The translations under genes were made by a program, and so were the position numbers. A stretch of 7,632 bases of DNA from Candidatus Bipolaricaulota bacterium (GTDB taxonomy: Bacteria > Bipolaricaulota > Bipolaricaulia > M55B111), in assembly GCA_018334615.1 (NCBI GenBank), contig JAGXLP010000007.1:1-7632 (forward strand). The letters are read 5' to 3'. Below are positions 1-5,360 of this stretch, in pieces (the first letter of the stretch is position 1; each line of letters opens with the position of its first letter). The notes beneath the pieces are model-generated. The model searched no databases, was not told the DNA's origin, and saw only the letters and a list, made by a program, of their open reading frames with translations.

Positions 1-6
1 CAGCCC

Positions 7-98
7 GGAGGGGTGGTCGAGTGGCCGAAGACGACGGCTTGCTAAGCCGTTGCTGAGGTGAGACTCAGCCGTGGGTTCGAATCCCACCCCCTCCGCCA
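7..98 (+). tRNA. tRNA-Ser (anticodon GCU), CCA encoded
   Basis: This serine tRNA reads AGC and AGU codons. The 7-bp acceptor stem pairs 7-13 (GGAGGGG) with 88-94 (CCCCTCC). The discriminator is G95 and the CCA end is encoded at 96-98. The anticodon stem is 34-38/46-50, with loop TTGCTAA and anticodon GCT at 41-43. A long variable arm (52-57 GCTGAG paired with 64-69 CTCAGC) marks it as a class II tRNA and fits serine. The T stem is 71-75/83-87 with loop TTCGAAT. All stems pair perfectly, so it should be functional. Its promoter would lie left of the window. No clear intrinsic terminator follows: a small hairpin at 117-127 has no T-tract, and the large inverted repeat from 118 begins just downstream. 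Confidence 0.97.
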
Positions 99-117
99 CA
101 AATCTTATTCTCCAGCG

Positions 118-364
118 TGAAATTCACTCTTTCAGCAAGCTGAACGTCGGATTTCGACCTCGCTCCCCACACTTTCTATTCTGTCGTCCAACTAAGGCTC
201 CGAGCCGAGAAAATTCCAGCGAAGCGGCGCATATGTTTGACTGAACCAGCACCCAGCTGAGTTTTGTGACTTGGTTGAGTTCAGCGTCAAAGGATATAGG
301 TTCGCTGCCTTTAACGTAGTCAGCACGACCTCGACGTTCAGCTTAGACTGAAAAGGATTTTTCA
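118..364. repeat. Large fold-back element 1 (nested inverted repeats)
   Basis: The outer arms share a perfect 13-bp core, AAGCTGAACGTCG at 137-149 against its reverse complement at 332-344. Pairing continues outward with TTTCAG (130-135)/CTGAAA (348-353) and TGAAA (118-122)/TTTCA (360-364) across short unpaired stretches. A second nested set lies inside: CAGCGAA (217-223)/TTCGCTG (301-307), TTTGAC (236-241)/GTCAAA (286-291), and TGAAC (242-246)/GTTCA (279-283). I see no transposase and no convincing flanking duplication. It could be a non-autonomous mobile element, a structured RNA downstream of the tRNA, or both. A weak TTG-initiated minus-strand frame across this region is judged spurious. 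Pairing is seen directly; the nature of the element is inferred. Confidence 0.55.
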
Positions 365-536
365 ATTGGCTAGCAATATTGTACTGACGCTTTCCAAATC
401 GTAACATAGCTTGAGGAGGGTAAAAGGATAATCGTTTCAAAAGGATAGTGGATACTGTAGAGAATCCAGTGTAAAACTAATTTTCAGCTTTGGAAACCGT
501 TCAGGAAAATCCTATCGGAGGCGAGCGGGCACGGTT

Positions 537-644
537 CCAGCACTTAGGTTAATATCGAGGTCAAAATAGCTGTTGGATTACAGTTAAGATTTAAACTTAA
601 AGTTTTCTTCTTATTCTGTCAATCGATATCAATCTAAGTGCTGG
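537..644. repeat. 22-bp-arm hairpin inside element 2, ends CCAGCACT...AGTGCTGG
   Basis: Positions 537-558 (beginning CCAGCACTTAGGTTAATATC) pair with 623-644. The 22 positions contain one mismatch (551/630) and one G-T wobble (548/633). The loop of about 64 nt is AT-rich and contains a smaller TTAAG...CTTAA fold. The CCAGCACT/AGTGCTGG ends recur in the element at 1104-1235. A related block, CAGCACTT(TT)AGGTTAA, occurs in reverse orientation at 1245-1261. This suggests a shared repeat family or a protein- or RNA-recognised site. Confidence 0.6.
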
Positions 645-668
645 AGAGCGAGCCGAGATCGGAAAGGG

Positions 669-691
669 CAATTTCCCCGCTGGGGAAATTG
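669..691. repeat. Perfect 10-bp hairpin with 3-nt loop
   Basis: CAATTTCCCC (669-678) pairs perfectly with GGGGAAATTG (682-691) across the loop GCT. After a 2-nt bulge the stem can extend with AGGG (665-668)/CCCT (694-697). On the plus strand it is followed by CCCTGGTTTTATC, so a weak rightward intrinsic terminator is possible, but the T-run is short and offset. It may equally be just part of the folded element 2. Confidence 0.5.
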
Positions 692-779
692 ATCCCTGGT
701 TTTATCGAACGGTTTCCAAAGCGAGTTTTTACACGTAAAACTCTACACTTTCGGATAGTGGGCGCAGGAGAGAAAATCG

Positions 780-1025
780 GTGAAAATCTTAAAGACAATT
801 TTGCTAAAAGTAATTAAGGTCTATCAGAAAGCGGTATCGCCCGGTCTTCCCAACACCTGTCGATTCTACCCGAGCTGCTCCGAGTACGGCAGACAGGCGA
901 TCGAAGAATACGGGCCAATAAAAGGTACATATCTGGCACTTAAAAGGGTTCTGAGGTGCCACCCGCTGAACTCCGGGGGGTACGACCCTCTCACAAAAGA
1001 GGAAGGAGAAGAGGAAAATTCTTAG
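780..1025 (+). CDS. yidD: YidD family membrane protein insertion efficiency factor
   Basis: The 81-residue protein belongs to the YidD family, small inner-membrane-associated proteins that assist YidC-dependent insertion of membrane proteins. The hallmarks are visible: an amphipathic N-terminal helix (residues 1-18), the CRFYPSCSEY motif (27-36), and a second block from about K55 to L71 with the third conserved cysteine (C60) and the GGYDPL motif. Length is normal, with a charged acidic tail. The start is GTG at 780-782, preceded by AGGAG at 766-770 with a 9-nt spacer. YidD genes usually sit between rnpA and yidC. Here the gene stands alone, between a MITE-like element and the convergent glyS end. 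Its promoter is not clear; the sequence just upstream is the right end of element 2. Confidence 0.93.
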   Translation: MKILKTILLKVIKVYQKAVSPGLPNTCRFYPSCSEYGRQAIEEYGPIKGTYLALKRVLRCHPLNSGGYDPLTKEEGEEENS

Positions 1026-1062
1026 CGGAGGTAAAAGTTTTATTCCGTTACCAAAACTTGCC

Positions 1063-1087
1063 AAGAAAACTCGCAGCTTGCTGCGGG
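1063..1087 (-). terminator. Probable intrinsic terminator of the leftward operon
   Basis: Read on the minus strand, CGCAGC (1085-1080), loop AA, and GCTGCG (1077-1072) form a perfect 6-bp GC-rich hairpin. It is followed after AG by the T-rich tract TTTTCTT (1069-1063). It lies about 190 nt past the glyS stop and beyond element 3, and it is the best leftward terminator candidate between glyS and yidD. The T-tract is interrupted and the distance is long, so the call is moderate. A comparable rightward terminator for yidD was not seen. Confidence 0.42.
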
Positions 1088-1103
1088 AATGAATTGGCTG
1101 GTT

Positions 1104-1235
1104 TTTGTCCAGCACTCAATTGAGACACGGACCTTGGTTAAACTATCGTAAGACTAACCTGCTGGGCAAAGTCAACAAGTAAAGCGCTAATTTGTTTTGC
1201 CCAGGTTAATTCTCTCAATTGAGTGCTGGGTCAAA
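1104..1235. repeat. Inverted-repeat element 3 between yidD and glyS
   Basis: A perfect 17-bp inverted repeat, CCAGCACTCAATTGAGA at 1109-1125 against 1213-1229, bounds about 87 bp of loop. Each arm itself contains the 10-bp palindrome CTCAATTGAG. TTTG (1104-1107)/CAAA (1232-1235) extends the stem after a small internal loop. A second stem lies inside: TAACC (1155-1159) plus TGGGCAAA (1163-1170) pair with TTTGCCCA plus GGTTA (1196-1208), leaving a 3-nt bulge. No reading frame is present. The terminal CCAGCACT matches the ends of the 537-644 hairpin. It may be a short mobile repeat or a structured 3' region of the glyS transcript. Confidence 0.6.
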
Positions 1236-1244
1236 TTCCGTTTG

Positions 1245-1261
1245 TTAACCTAAAAGTGCTG
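1245..1261 (-). repeat. Partial copy of the CCAGCACTTAGGTTAA arm
   Basis: On the minus strand this reads CAGCACTTTTAGGTTAA. It is identical to the element 2 arm at 538-552 apart from two extra T residues. It sits 17 nt beyond the glyS stop and next to element 3. It supports the view that one short repeat vocabulary is scattered through this non-coding stretch. A chance match is possible at this length. Confidence 0.35.
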
Positions 1262-1278
1262 TTGTTCACCTGTATTCT

Positions 1279-3363
1279 TCAAGACCCGTCTTCTGCGGCG
1301 TGATTCTTGACTATTTTAGATAAGTCGCCAAGCTTGAGGAATGGTTCTTTTAAATATAACAAAAAGTTGATCCTGTTCTCTTGCTGCTCCTCGTCGTCGG
1401 CCATAACCATGACGTTTTCGAAGTATTCGTCTATAGGGTCTTTCAAATTTAAAAGTTTTCTTGTCATTGCCCTGTAGGACTGTTTCCTGGCAAGTTCTTC
1501 CAATACGTCCATCTTCTCGGTAAACGTGTTCCAGAGGTCCTTCTCCTGGCTCAGCTGAAAAATCTTCGGGTTGATTTCGCCTTTTTCTCTACCCTCCGTA
1601 ATATTCACTATTCTCGTAAACAAATCAACGAGATCCTTCATAGCTGGTTTATCCTTGAATTCCTCTAGTGTTTTTGCCCTTAGGTAGGAGTCGTAAAAGT
1701 TAAAACCTTCCCCGATGCTTATAGCGTTTACGACATCGTAGGGTATATAGTAGACACGTTCCAGGACCCGCTCAAGTCTTTCCTGGAAGTAATCTTTAAG
1801 GCTTTCTACTGCCTCGCCGGTTCCTTCCATATCGTACAAAGTTCCGGCATACTCGATTAAGTCCGCTATATCGAGGTTTACTTCTCTATCTATGAGCGTT
1901 CTTATGATGCCATCAGTTTTTCTTCGAAGACCGTAAGGATCTCTGGTTCCAGTTGGTTTTTCCCCGATAATAAAGGAACCAAGCAGCGTATCCAGCTTAT
2001 CGGAGACACCTGTCACGATTGCAGTTAAATATTCCGGAGGATCGTCCTGAGTATTCCTGGGCCTGTAGTGCTGCCTTATCCCCTGCACTACTTCTTCCGG
2101 CTCCCCGTCAAGCTCGGCGTAATAGGCTCCAATGATCCCTTCAAGAGACGGGAACTCGTCCACGACTTCCGTGACGAGATCGGCTTTGGATAACTTGACA
2201 GTCCTGTCAGCTACCTCCGTGTCAATTCCCCCGAGTGTCGAAGCAAACTGCTCGGCTATTTTCCTAATCCTTTCGACCTTGTCGTGTATCGATCCCAGTT
2301 TTTCCTGAAACGTCACAGTCTTTAACTCGTCCAGGTATTCTTCCAGAGGGCGCTCACGGTCGTGGTTAAAGAAGAACTTGGAATCCCGCAACCTTGAGTT
2401 TATTACCGACTCGTATCCTTGCCTCACTCTGCCCGTCTCATCTCTGGGTCCGTCTCGGAACCCAATGAAAGTAGAAATAGGCGCACTTTCTGAATTGACG
2501 AGAGGAATCAACCGAGCCTCTCCGGTAAGGGTCTTGAATAGGAGTTCTTTTGGAAGGTCAAGAAATCTATCGGGAAAGCTTCCGCTGACAATTGTTGGGT
2601 ATTCAAGCGTATTGGAGAGTAATTCCAGGAATTCGTCTTTCGAGGCTACTGAGGCTTCCATGTCGGCCGTGACTTGAGAAATCTGGTTTTCCATTTTTTC
2701 TAGCCTTTTCTCCGAGCTGGGTATTACGGAATTTGATTCCAGCCTTTCCTCATACTGGGCAGGGTTTTCCAGATGAACTATATCGTCTCCGTGAAACCTG
2801 TGCCCCCTTGTATCGCTTGAGCTGTTTACGTTTCCGATAGCGAAATCTACCTTCTTTGAACCCAGAAGACAGGTGATCCAGCGTATCGGTCTGATAAATC
2901 TGACCGAAGAGTCGTCCCAGCGCATTTTCTCGGGTTGCTCCAGATTCTTAGTCAGGGACGATAGAAGACCCGGAAGTAACTCGCAAGCTTTTCTTCCCTC
3001 TATCTTCTCTTCAACGAAAAAATAGGTGCCATCGTCAGTTTCTTCCAGGTAAAGGTCCTCTTTTGTTGCCCCGTGCCCCTGGGCGAACTTTTTCGAGGCG
3101 ATTGTATAGTTTCCGTCTTCGTCTAGTCCGATCCCCTCAGACGGTCCCCGGTGTTTTTCAATCTTATCTTCCTGGCGCTCCTGGAGGTCATTTACCCGTA
3201 CCGCTATCCTTCGCGGGGTAAAAAACAACTCTATTTCTTCGAAATCCAGCCTTTCGTCTTGTAAGCCCTTCCGCAAATCTTTCCTTAAATTTTCAGCCAC
3301 TTTTGGGAGAAAGGCGGGAGGGATCTCCTCCGTTCCCAGTTCAAATAACAGGTCTTCGCTCAT
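1279..3363 (-). CDS. glyS: Glycyl-tRNA synthetase beta subunit
   Basis: This is the beta chain of the heterotetrameric glycyl-tRNA synthetase. It binds tRNA-Gly and, together with GlyQ, charges it with glycine in the cytosol. At 694 residues it is full length for the family. Visible landmarks are the N-terminal LLFELGTEEIPP block (residues 5-16), FFTPRRIAV (47-55), KMRW...RFIRPIRW (147-162), SKFFFNHD (328-335), the HD-like region with SIHDKVERI (358-366), SDKLDTLLGSF (454-464), TGTRDPYGLRR (471-481), and a helical C-terminal anticodon-binding domain (about 560-694). It starts at ATG 3363, inside the glyQ end (23-nt overlap), with GGAGG nine bases upstream at 3373-3377, so its translation is probably coupled to glyQ. 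It ends the leftward operon. Confidence 0.97.
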   Translation of the reverse strand: MSEDLLFELGTEEIPPAFLPKVAENLRKDLRKGLQDERLDFEEIELFFTPRRIAVRVNDLQERQEDKIEKHRGPSEGIGLDEDGNYTIASKKFAQGHGATKEDLYLEETDDGTYFFVEEKIEGRKACELLPGLLSSLTKNLEQPEKMRWDDSSVRFIRPIRWITCLLGSKKVDFAIGNVNSSSDTRGHRFHGDDIVHLENPAQYEERLESNSVIPSSEKRLEKMENQISQVTADMEASVASKDEFLELLSNTLEYPTIVSGSFPDRFLDLPKELLFKTLTGEARLIPLVNSESAPISTFIGFRDGPRDETGRVRQGYESVINSRLRDSKFFFNHDRERPLEEYLDELKTVTFQEKLGSIHDKVERIRKIAEQFASTLGGIDTEVADRTVKLSKADLVTEVVDEFPSLEGIIGAYYAELDGEPEEVVQGIRQHYRPRNTQDDPPEYLTAIVTGVSDKLDTLLGSFIIGEKPTGTRDPYGLRRKTDGIIRTLIDREVNLDIADLIEYAGTLYDMEGTGEAVESLKDYFQERLERVLERVYYIPYDVVNAISIGEGFNFYDSYLRAKTLEEFKDKPAMKDLVDLFTRIVNITEGREKGEINPKIFQLSQEKDLWNTFTEKMDVLEELARKQSYRAMTRKLLNLKDPIDEYFENVMVMADDEEQQENRINFLLYLKEPFLKLGDLSKIVKNHAAEDGS

Positions 3364-4213
3364 CGGGGGTATCCTCCAGACTCTGGACGTACTGAGAAGC
3401 TATGGATTCTGCCAGATTCCTGATCCTTCTTATGAATTTTTCCCTCTCCGTAACGCTTATAGCGTTTCGGGACAGTAAGATGTTAAAGTAATGGGCGGCT
3501 TTTAAAGTCATGTCGTAAGCGGGATAGAATAGGTTCTCTTCCAGACATCTTTTCGCTTCTCGCTCAGCAATTTTGAATAACTTCTGGTTATCGTCGATAC
3601 CTGCCAGGTCAAAGTTGTAAGTAGAAAACTGGCGCTCCTTTTCCTGGAAAATCCGACGATAAGTAAATTGATCGTTCCAATCTAGGTCGTATACGCTTTC
3701 CATGTCCTGGACGAATGTGGCAATGCGCTCAAGGCCGTAAGCAAGCTCGACACAGACGGGGTTCAGATCCAAACCGCCAACTCTCTGAAAATACGTGAAT
3801 TGAGTAATCTCAAGGCCGTCGATCCAGACTTCCCATCCGGTACCTCTCGCACCCAGCGAAGGAGACTCCCAGTTGTCATCGACAAACCTTACGTCGTGAG
3901 CAGCTAGATCTATTCCTATGTACTCCAGGCTCTCGAGATAAAGTTCCTGACTCTTCTCCGGTGGAGGTTTAAGGACTACCTGATACTGGTGGTGTTGCCG
4001 GACCCTGATCGGGTTCTTTCCATACCTTCCATCGGGTGGTCTTCTGCTTGGTTCCACGTAGGCAACTTTAAGCGGATCCGGACCCAATGAACCAAAAAAG
4101 GTTCCCGGATTAAAAGTTCCAGCCCCGGTCTCCACGTCGTAGGGCTGAATTACCAAACAACCTTGCTTTCTCCAGTATTCCTCGAATTTAGCAATCAGGT
4201 CTTGAAGATTCAT
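3341..4213 (-). CDS. glyQ: Glycyl-tRNA synthetase alpha subunit
   Basis: This is the class II catalytic subunit that forms glycyl-adenylate and, with GlyS, charges tRNA-Gly. The 290 residues are the normal length. The family core is clear: the N-terminal helix with EEYWRKQGC (11-19), VETGAGTFNP (27-36), YVEPSRRPPDGRYGKNP (52-68), QYQVVLKP (76-83), WEVWIDGLEITQFTYFQRVGG (127-147), and the ELAYGLERIATF block (156-167). Two spots differ from the sequences I know. LGARGTGW (120-127) replaces the usual LGAWGLGW, and RVRQHHQ (70-76) replaces the usual RLQHYYQ. The ATG at 4213 lies only 3 nt after the rplT stop and lacks a well-placed Shine-Dalgarno site, so translation is probably coupled to rplT. 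There is no room for a T-box leader. Confidence 0.97.
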   Translation of the reverse strand: MNLQDLIAKFEEYWRKQGCLVIQPYDVETGAGTFNPGTFFGSLGPDPLKVAYVEPSRRPPDGRYGKNPIRVRQHHQYQVVLKPPPEKSQELYLESLEYIGIDLAAHDVRFVDDNWESPSLGARGTGWEVWIDGLEITQFTYFQRVGGLDLNPVCVELAYGLERIATFVQDMESVYDLDWNDQFTYRRIFQEKERQFSTYNFDLAGIDDNQKLFKIAEREAKRCLEENLFYPAYDMTLKAAHYFNILLSRNAISVTEREKFIRRIRNLAESIASQYVQSLEDTPDERRPVI

Positions 4214-4216
4214 GCG

Positions 4217-4576
4217 TTAATTGCTGACTTCACCTTCTGCAATATCTACAAGGTGATCGAACGTTTCCGGGTCTCTAACAGCTAAATCTGCGAGCATTTT
4301 CCTGTTGAGTTCAACGTTGGCCTTGTTCAATCCCCCCATAAACTTAGAATAGGAAAGACCCCTGTTTCCGGAAGCTGCGCCTATTCTCGTGATCCACAAT
4401 TTACGGAACTCTCTTTTCTTTCTCCGTCTATCTATGTAGGCATTCTTGAGTGCCTTCATCACGGATTGTTTTGCTATCTTATAACAATTTCTTCGCTTGC
4501 CGTAAAAGCCTTTCGCCCGCTGGAGAACCTTCTTCCTCGATTTCAGTCTTGAATTTCCTCTTTTTGTTCTGGACAT
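4217..4576 (-). CDS. rplT: 50S ribosomal protein L20
   Basis: L20 is an early-assembly 50S protein that binds 23S rRNA; in some bacteria it also represses its own operon. The protein is 119 residues (typical 117-120): a very basic N-terminal tail (MSRTKRGNSRLKSRKK), the AKGFYGKRR block (21-29), the helix ending in REFRKLWITRI, and the conserved SYSKFMGGLNKANVELNRKM region. I chose ATG at 4576 because GGAGG (4582-4586) lies five bases upstream. A TTG four codons earlier (4588) would place that Shine-Dalgarno site inside the gene. It lies 51 nt after rpmI and 3 nt before glyQ. Confidence 0.97.
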   Translation of the reverse strand: MSRTKRGNSRLKSRKKVLQRAKGFYGKRRNCYKIAKQSVMKALKNAYIDRRRKKREFRKLWITRIGAASGNRGLSYSKFMGGLNKANVELNRKMLADLAVRDPETFDHLVDIAEGEVSN

Positions 4577-4627
4577 AAATACCTCCAAGTTCCGACTTTA
4601 GCTAGTACCTTGGTCCGTTAAAGTGCG
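4577..4627 (-). promoter_or_regulatory. rpmI-rplT spacer with possible RBS-masking hairpin
   Basis: This is one of the two longest gaps in the operon (51 nt). On the minus strand CCAAG (4613-4609) can pair with CTTGG (4589-4585), whose last two G residues are the first two of the rplT GGAGG site. An alternative CTTTA/TAAAG pairing lies in the same spacer. Because L20 controls its own operon in E. coli and B. subtilis, this could be a translational control site. The stem is only 5 bp, so this is a weak inference. Confidence 0.2.
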
Positions 4628-4822
4628 TTAAGATGAAAGGAGTTTTTTTAAGTTCTTTGCCGTCTTACCCGTGACCTCTTTATCCTTTCTTGCGTCTCTT
4701 TTATTCTTTGACTTTTTCTTTGTCCGCTTATGAACATAGCCGGACTTCTTATGGGTTAACTTCCCGTTTTTTGATTGTTTAAATCTTTTCGCAATACCTT
4801 TATGTGTTTTCTTTTTTGGCAA
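4628..4822 (-). CDS. rpmI: 50S ribosomal protein L35
   Basis: L35 is a small, highly basic 50S protein. The 64 residues match the normal family length and the N-terminal signature is clear (MPKKKTHKGIAKRFK, then GKLTHKKSGYVHKRTKKKSKNKR). The start is TTG at 4822, one base after the infC stop. The strong Shine-Dalgarno GGGAGGAG (4829-4836) lies within the last codons of infC (Pro-Gly-Gly-Asp) with a 6-nt spacer. No in-frame ATG is available, and the family N-terminus begins exactly here. Placement between infC and rplT is the standard order. Confidence 0.96.
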   Translation of the reverse strand: MPKKKTHKGIAKRFKQSKNGKLTHKKSGYVHKRTKKKSKNKRDARKDKEVTGKTAKNLKKLLSS

Positions 4823-4823
4823 T

Positions 4824-5327
4824 TTAATCTCCTCCCGGTTTTAGTAACATCTGTACTACCTGTCCTTTCTGGGTCGGCTTTTGGTCCACCGCCCCTACCT
4901 CCTCAACCTCATCGATGATATCATTTAAAAGATCGTATCCTCTGTCCTTGTGTGCTTTTTCCCTACCTCGAAAGAATACAGTTGCTCGAACCTTGTGGCC
5001 TTCTTTAAGGAACTTCTTTATATGGCCCACTTTTGTATTGAAGTCATGTTCTTCTATCTTAATTGAAAACTTTATGGTTTTTAACTTCTTCTTTTTCTGC
5101 TGGTTTTGCTTCTTCTTTTTCTGCTGGTACTTGTACTTCCCGTAATCAAGTATTTTTGCTACCACTGGGTCCGCATCCGGTGCTACTTCTACAAGGTCAA
5201 GATCCTGCTCTTCGGCCTCCTTGAGAGCACCTTCAAGACTCATAACTCCAATCTGCTCTCCGTCTTTGCCTATTACCCTTACTTTACCCGCTCTAATTTC
5301 GTGATTAACTCTAGTTTCGTTAGAGAT
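4824..5327 (-). CDS. infC: Translation initiation factor IF-3 (AUC start)
   Basis: IF-3 binds the 30S subunit, prevents premature 50S joining and monitors the start codon and initiator tRNA. I place the start at ATC 5327, giving 167 residues. The codons upstream of the first ATG (5243) encode a good IF-3 N-terminus (VNHEIRAGKVRVIGKDGEQIGV runs into MSLEGALKEAEE), and AGGAGG (5334-5339) lies six bases before the ATC. Starting at 5243 would remove 28 conserved residues and leave no family N-terminus. Domains are the N-terminal fold (about 1-66), a lysine- and glutamine-rich linker (68-83), and the C-terminal domain with IEEHDFNTK (91-99) and FFRGRE (118-123). infC follows nadD after 33 nt. Confidence 0.95.
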   Translation of the reverse strand: MSNETRVNHEIRAGKVRVIGKDGEQIGVMSLEGALKEAEEQDLDLVEVAPDADPVVAKILDYGKYKYQQKKKKQNQQKKKKLKTIKFSIKIEEHDFNTKVGHIKKFLKEGHKVRATVFFRGREKAHKDRGYDLLNDIIDEVEEVGAVDQKPTQKGQVVQMLLKPGGD

Positions 5328-5333
5328 TTTCTC

Positions 5334-5339
5334 CCTCCT
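5334..5339 (-). promoter_or_regulatory. Shine-Dalgarno site fixing the AUC start of infC
   Basis: AGGAGG on the minus strand with a 6-nt spacer (GAGAAA) to ATC 5327-5325. It is a near-ideal site and no ATG, GTG or TTG sits at the right distance. AUU/AUC-type starts are known in infC, where IF-3 discriminates against its own non-canonical start codon and so limits its own synthesis. Confidence 0.85.
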
Positions 5340-5360
5340 CGATATTAAAAAATATATGAT

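Larger units (their letters stand above)
452..752. mobile_element. MITE-like fold-back element 2 with 9-bp flanking direct repeat
   Basis: The 301-bp interval is bounded by a perfect 9-bp direct repeat, GGATAGTGG at 443-451 and 753-761, as expected of a target-site duplication. The ends form imperfect terminal inverted repeats of about 50 bp. GTAGAG (457-462) pairs with CTCTAC (741-746). GTGTAAAACT (469-478) pairs with AGTTTTTACAC (724-734, one extra T). A perfect 16-bp block, GCTTTGGAAACCGTTC (487-502), pairs with 707-722. Two more strong hairpins sit inside (537-644 and 669-691). There is no open reading frame, so if mobile it is non-autonomous. Its right end lies 18 bp before the yidD start codon, so it may have separated yidD from its original upstream sequence. 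The origin by transposition is inferred. Confidence 0.6.

Noticed and set aside
192..440. 82-codon minus-strand open frame (TTG start) in the tRNA-yidD spacer
   Set aside because: There is no Shine-Dalgarno site, no recognisable domain, and it lies across the arms of fold-back element 1.
99..779. SRP RNA, tmRNA, RNase P RNA or 6S RNA in the spacer
   Set aside because: I found none of the conserved cores I would expect for the first three. The fold-back structures do not show a convincing 6S central bubble.
804..1115. 103-codon minus-strand frame antisense to yidD
   Set aside because: It overlaps a well-supported yidD on the other strand and has no family features.
4577..4588. TTG start for rplT four codons upstream
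   Set aside because: The GGAGG site would lie inside the gene; the ATG at 4576 has correct spacing and the normal L20 N-terminus.
4824..5243. infC starting at its first ATG (139 residues)
   Set aside because: It drops 28 conserved residues and has no fitting Shine-Dalgarno site; the upstream ATC does.
4915..5348. Two plus-strand frames opposite infC, rich in Phe and Leu
   Set aside because: They are antisense reflections of the lysine-rich IF-3 linker, not membrane proteins.
5328..5360. Internal promoter between nadD and infC (AT-rich TATATTTTTTAATAT)
   Set aside because: No acceptable -35 box at 16-18 nt; the AT-rich stretch alone is not enough.
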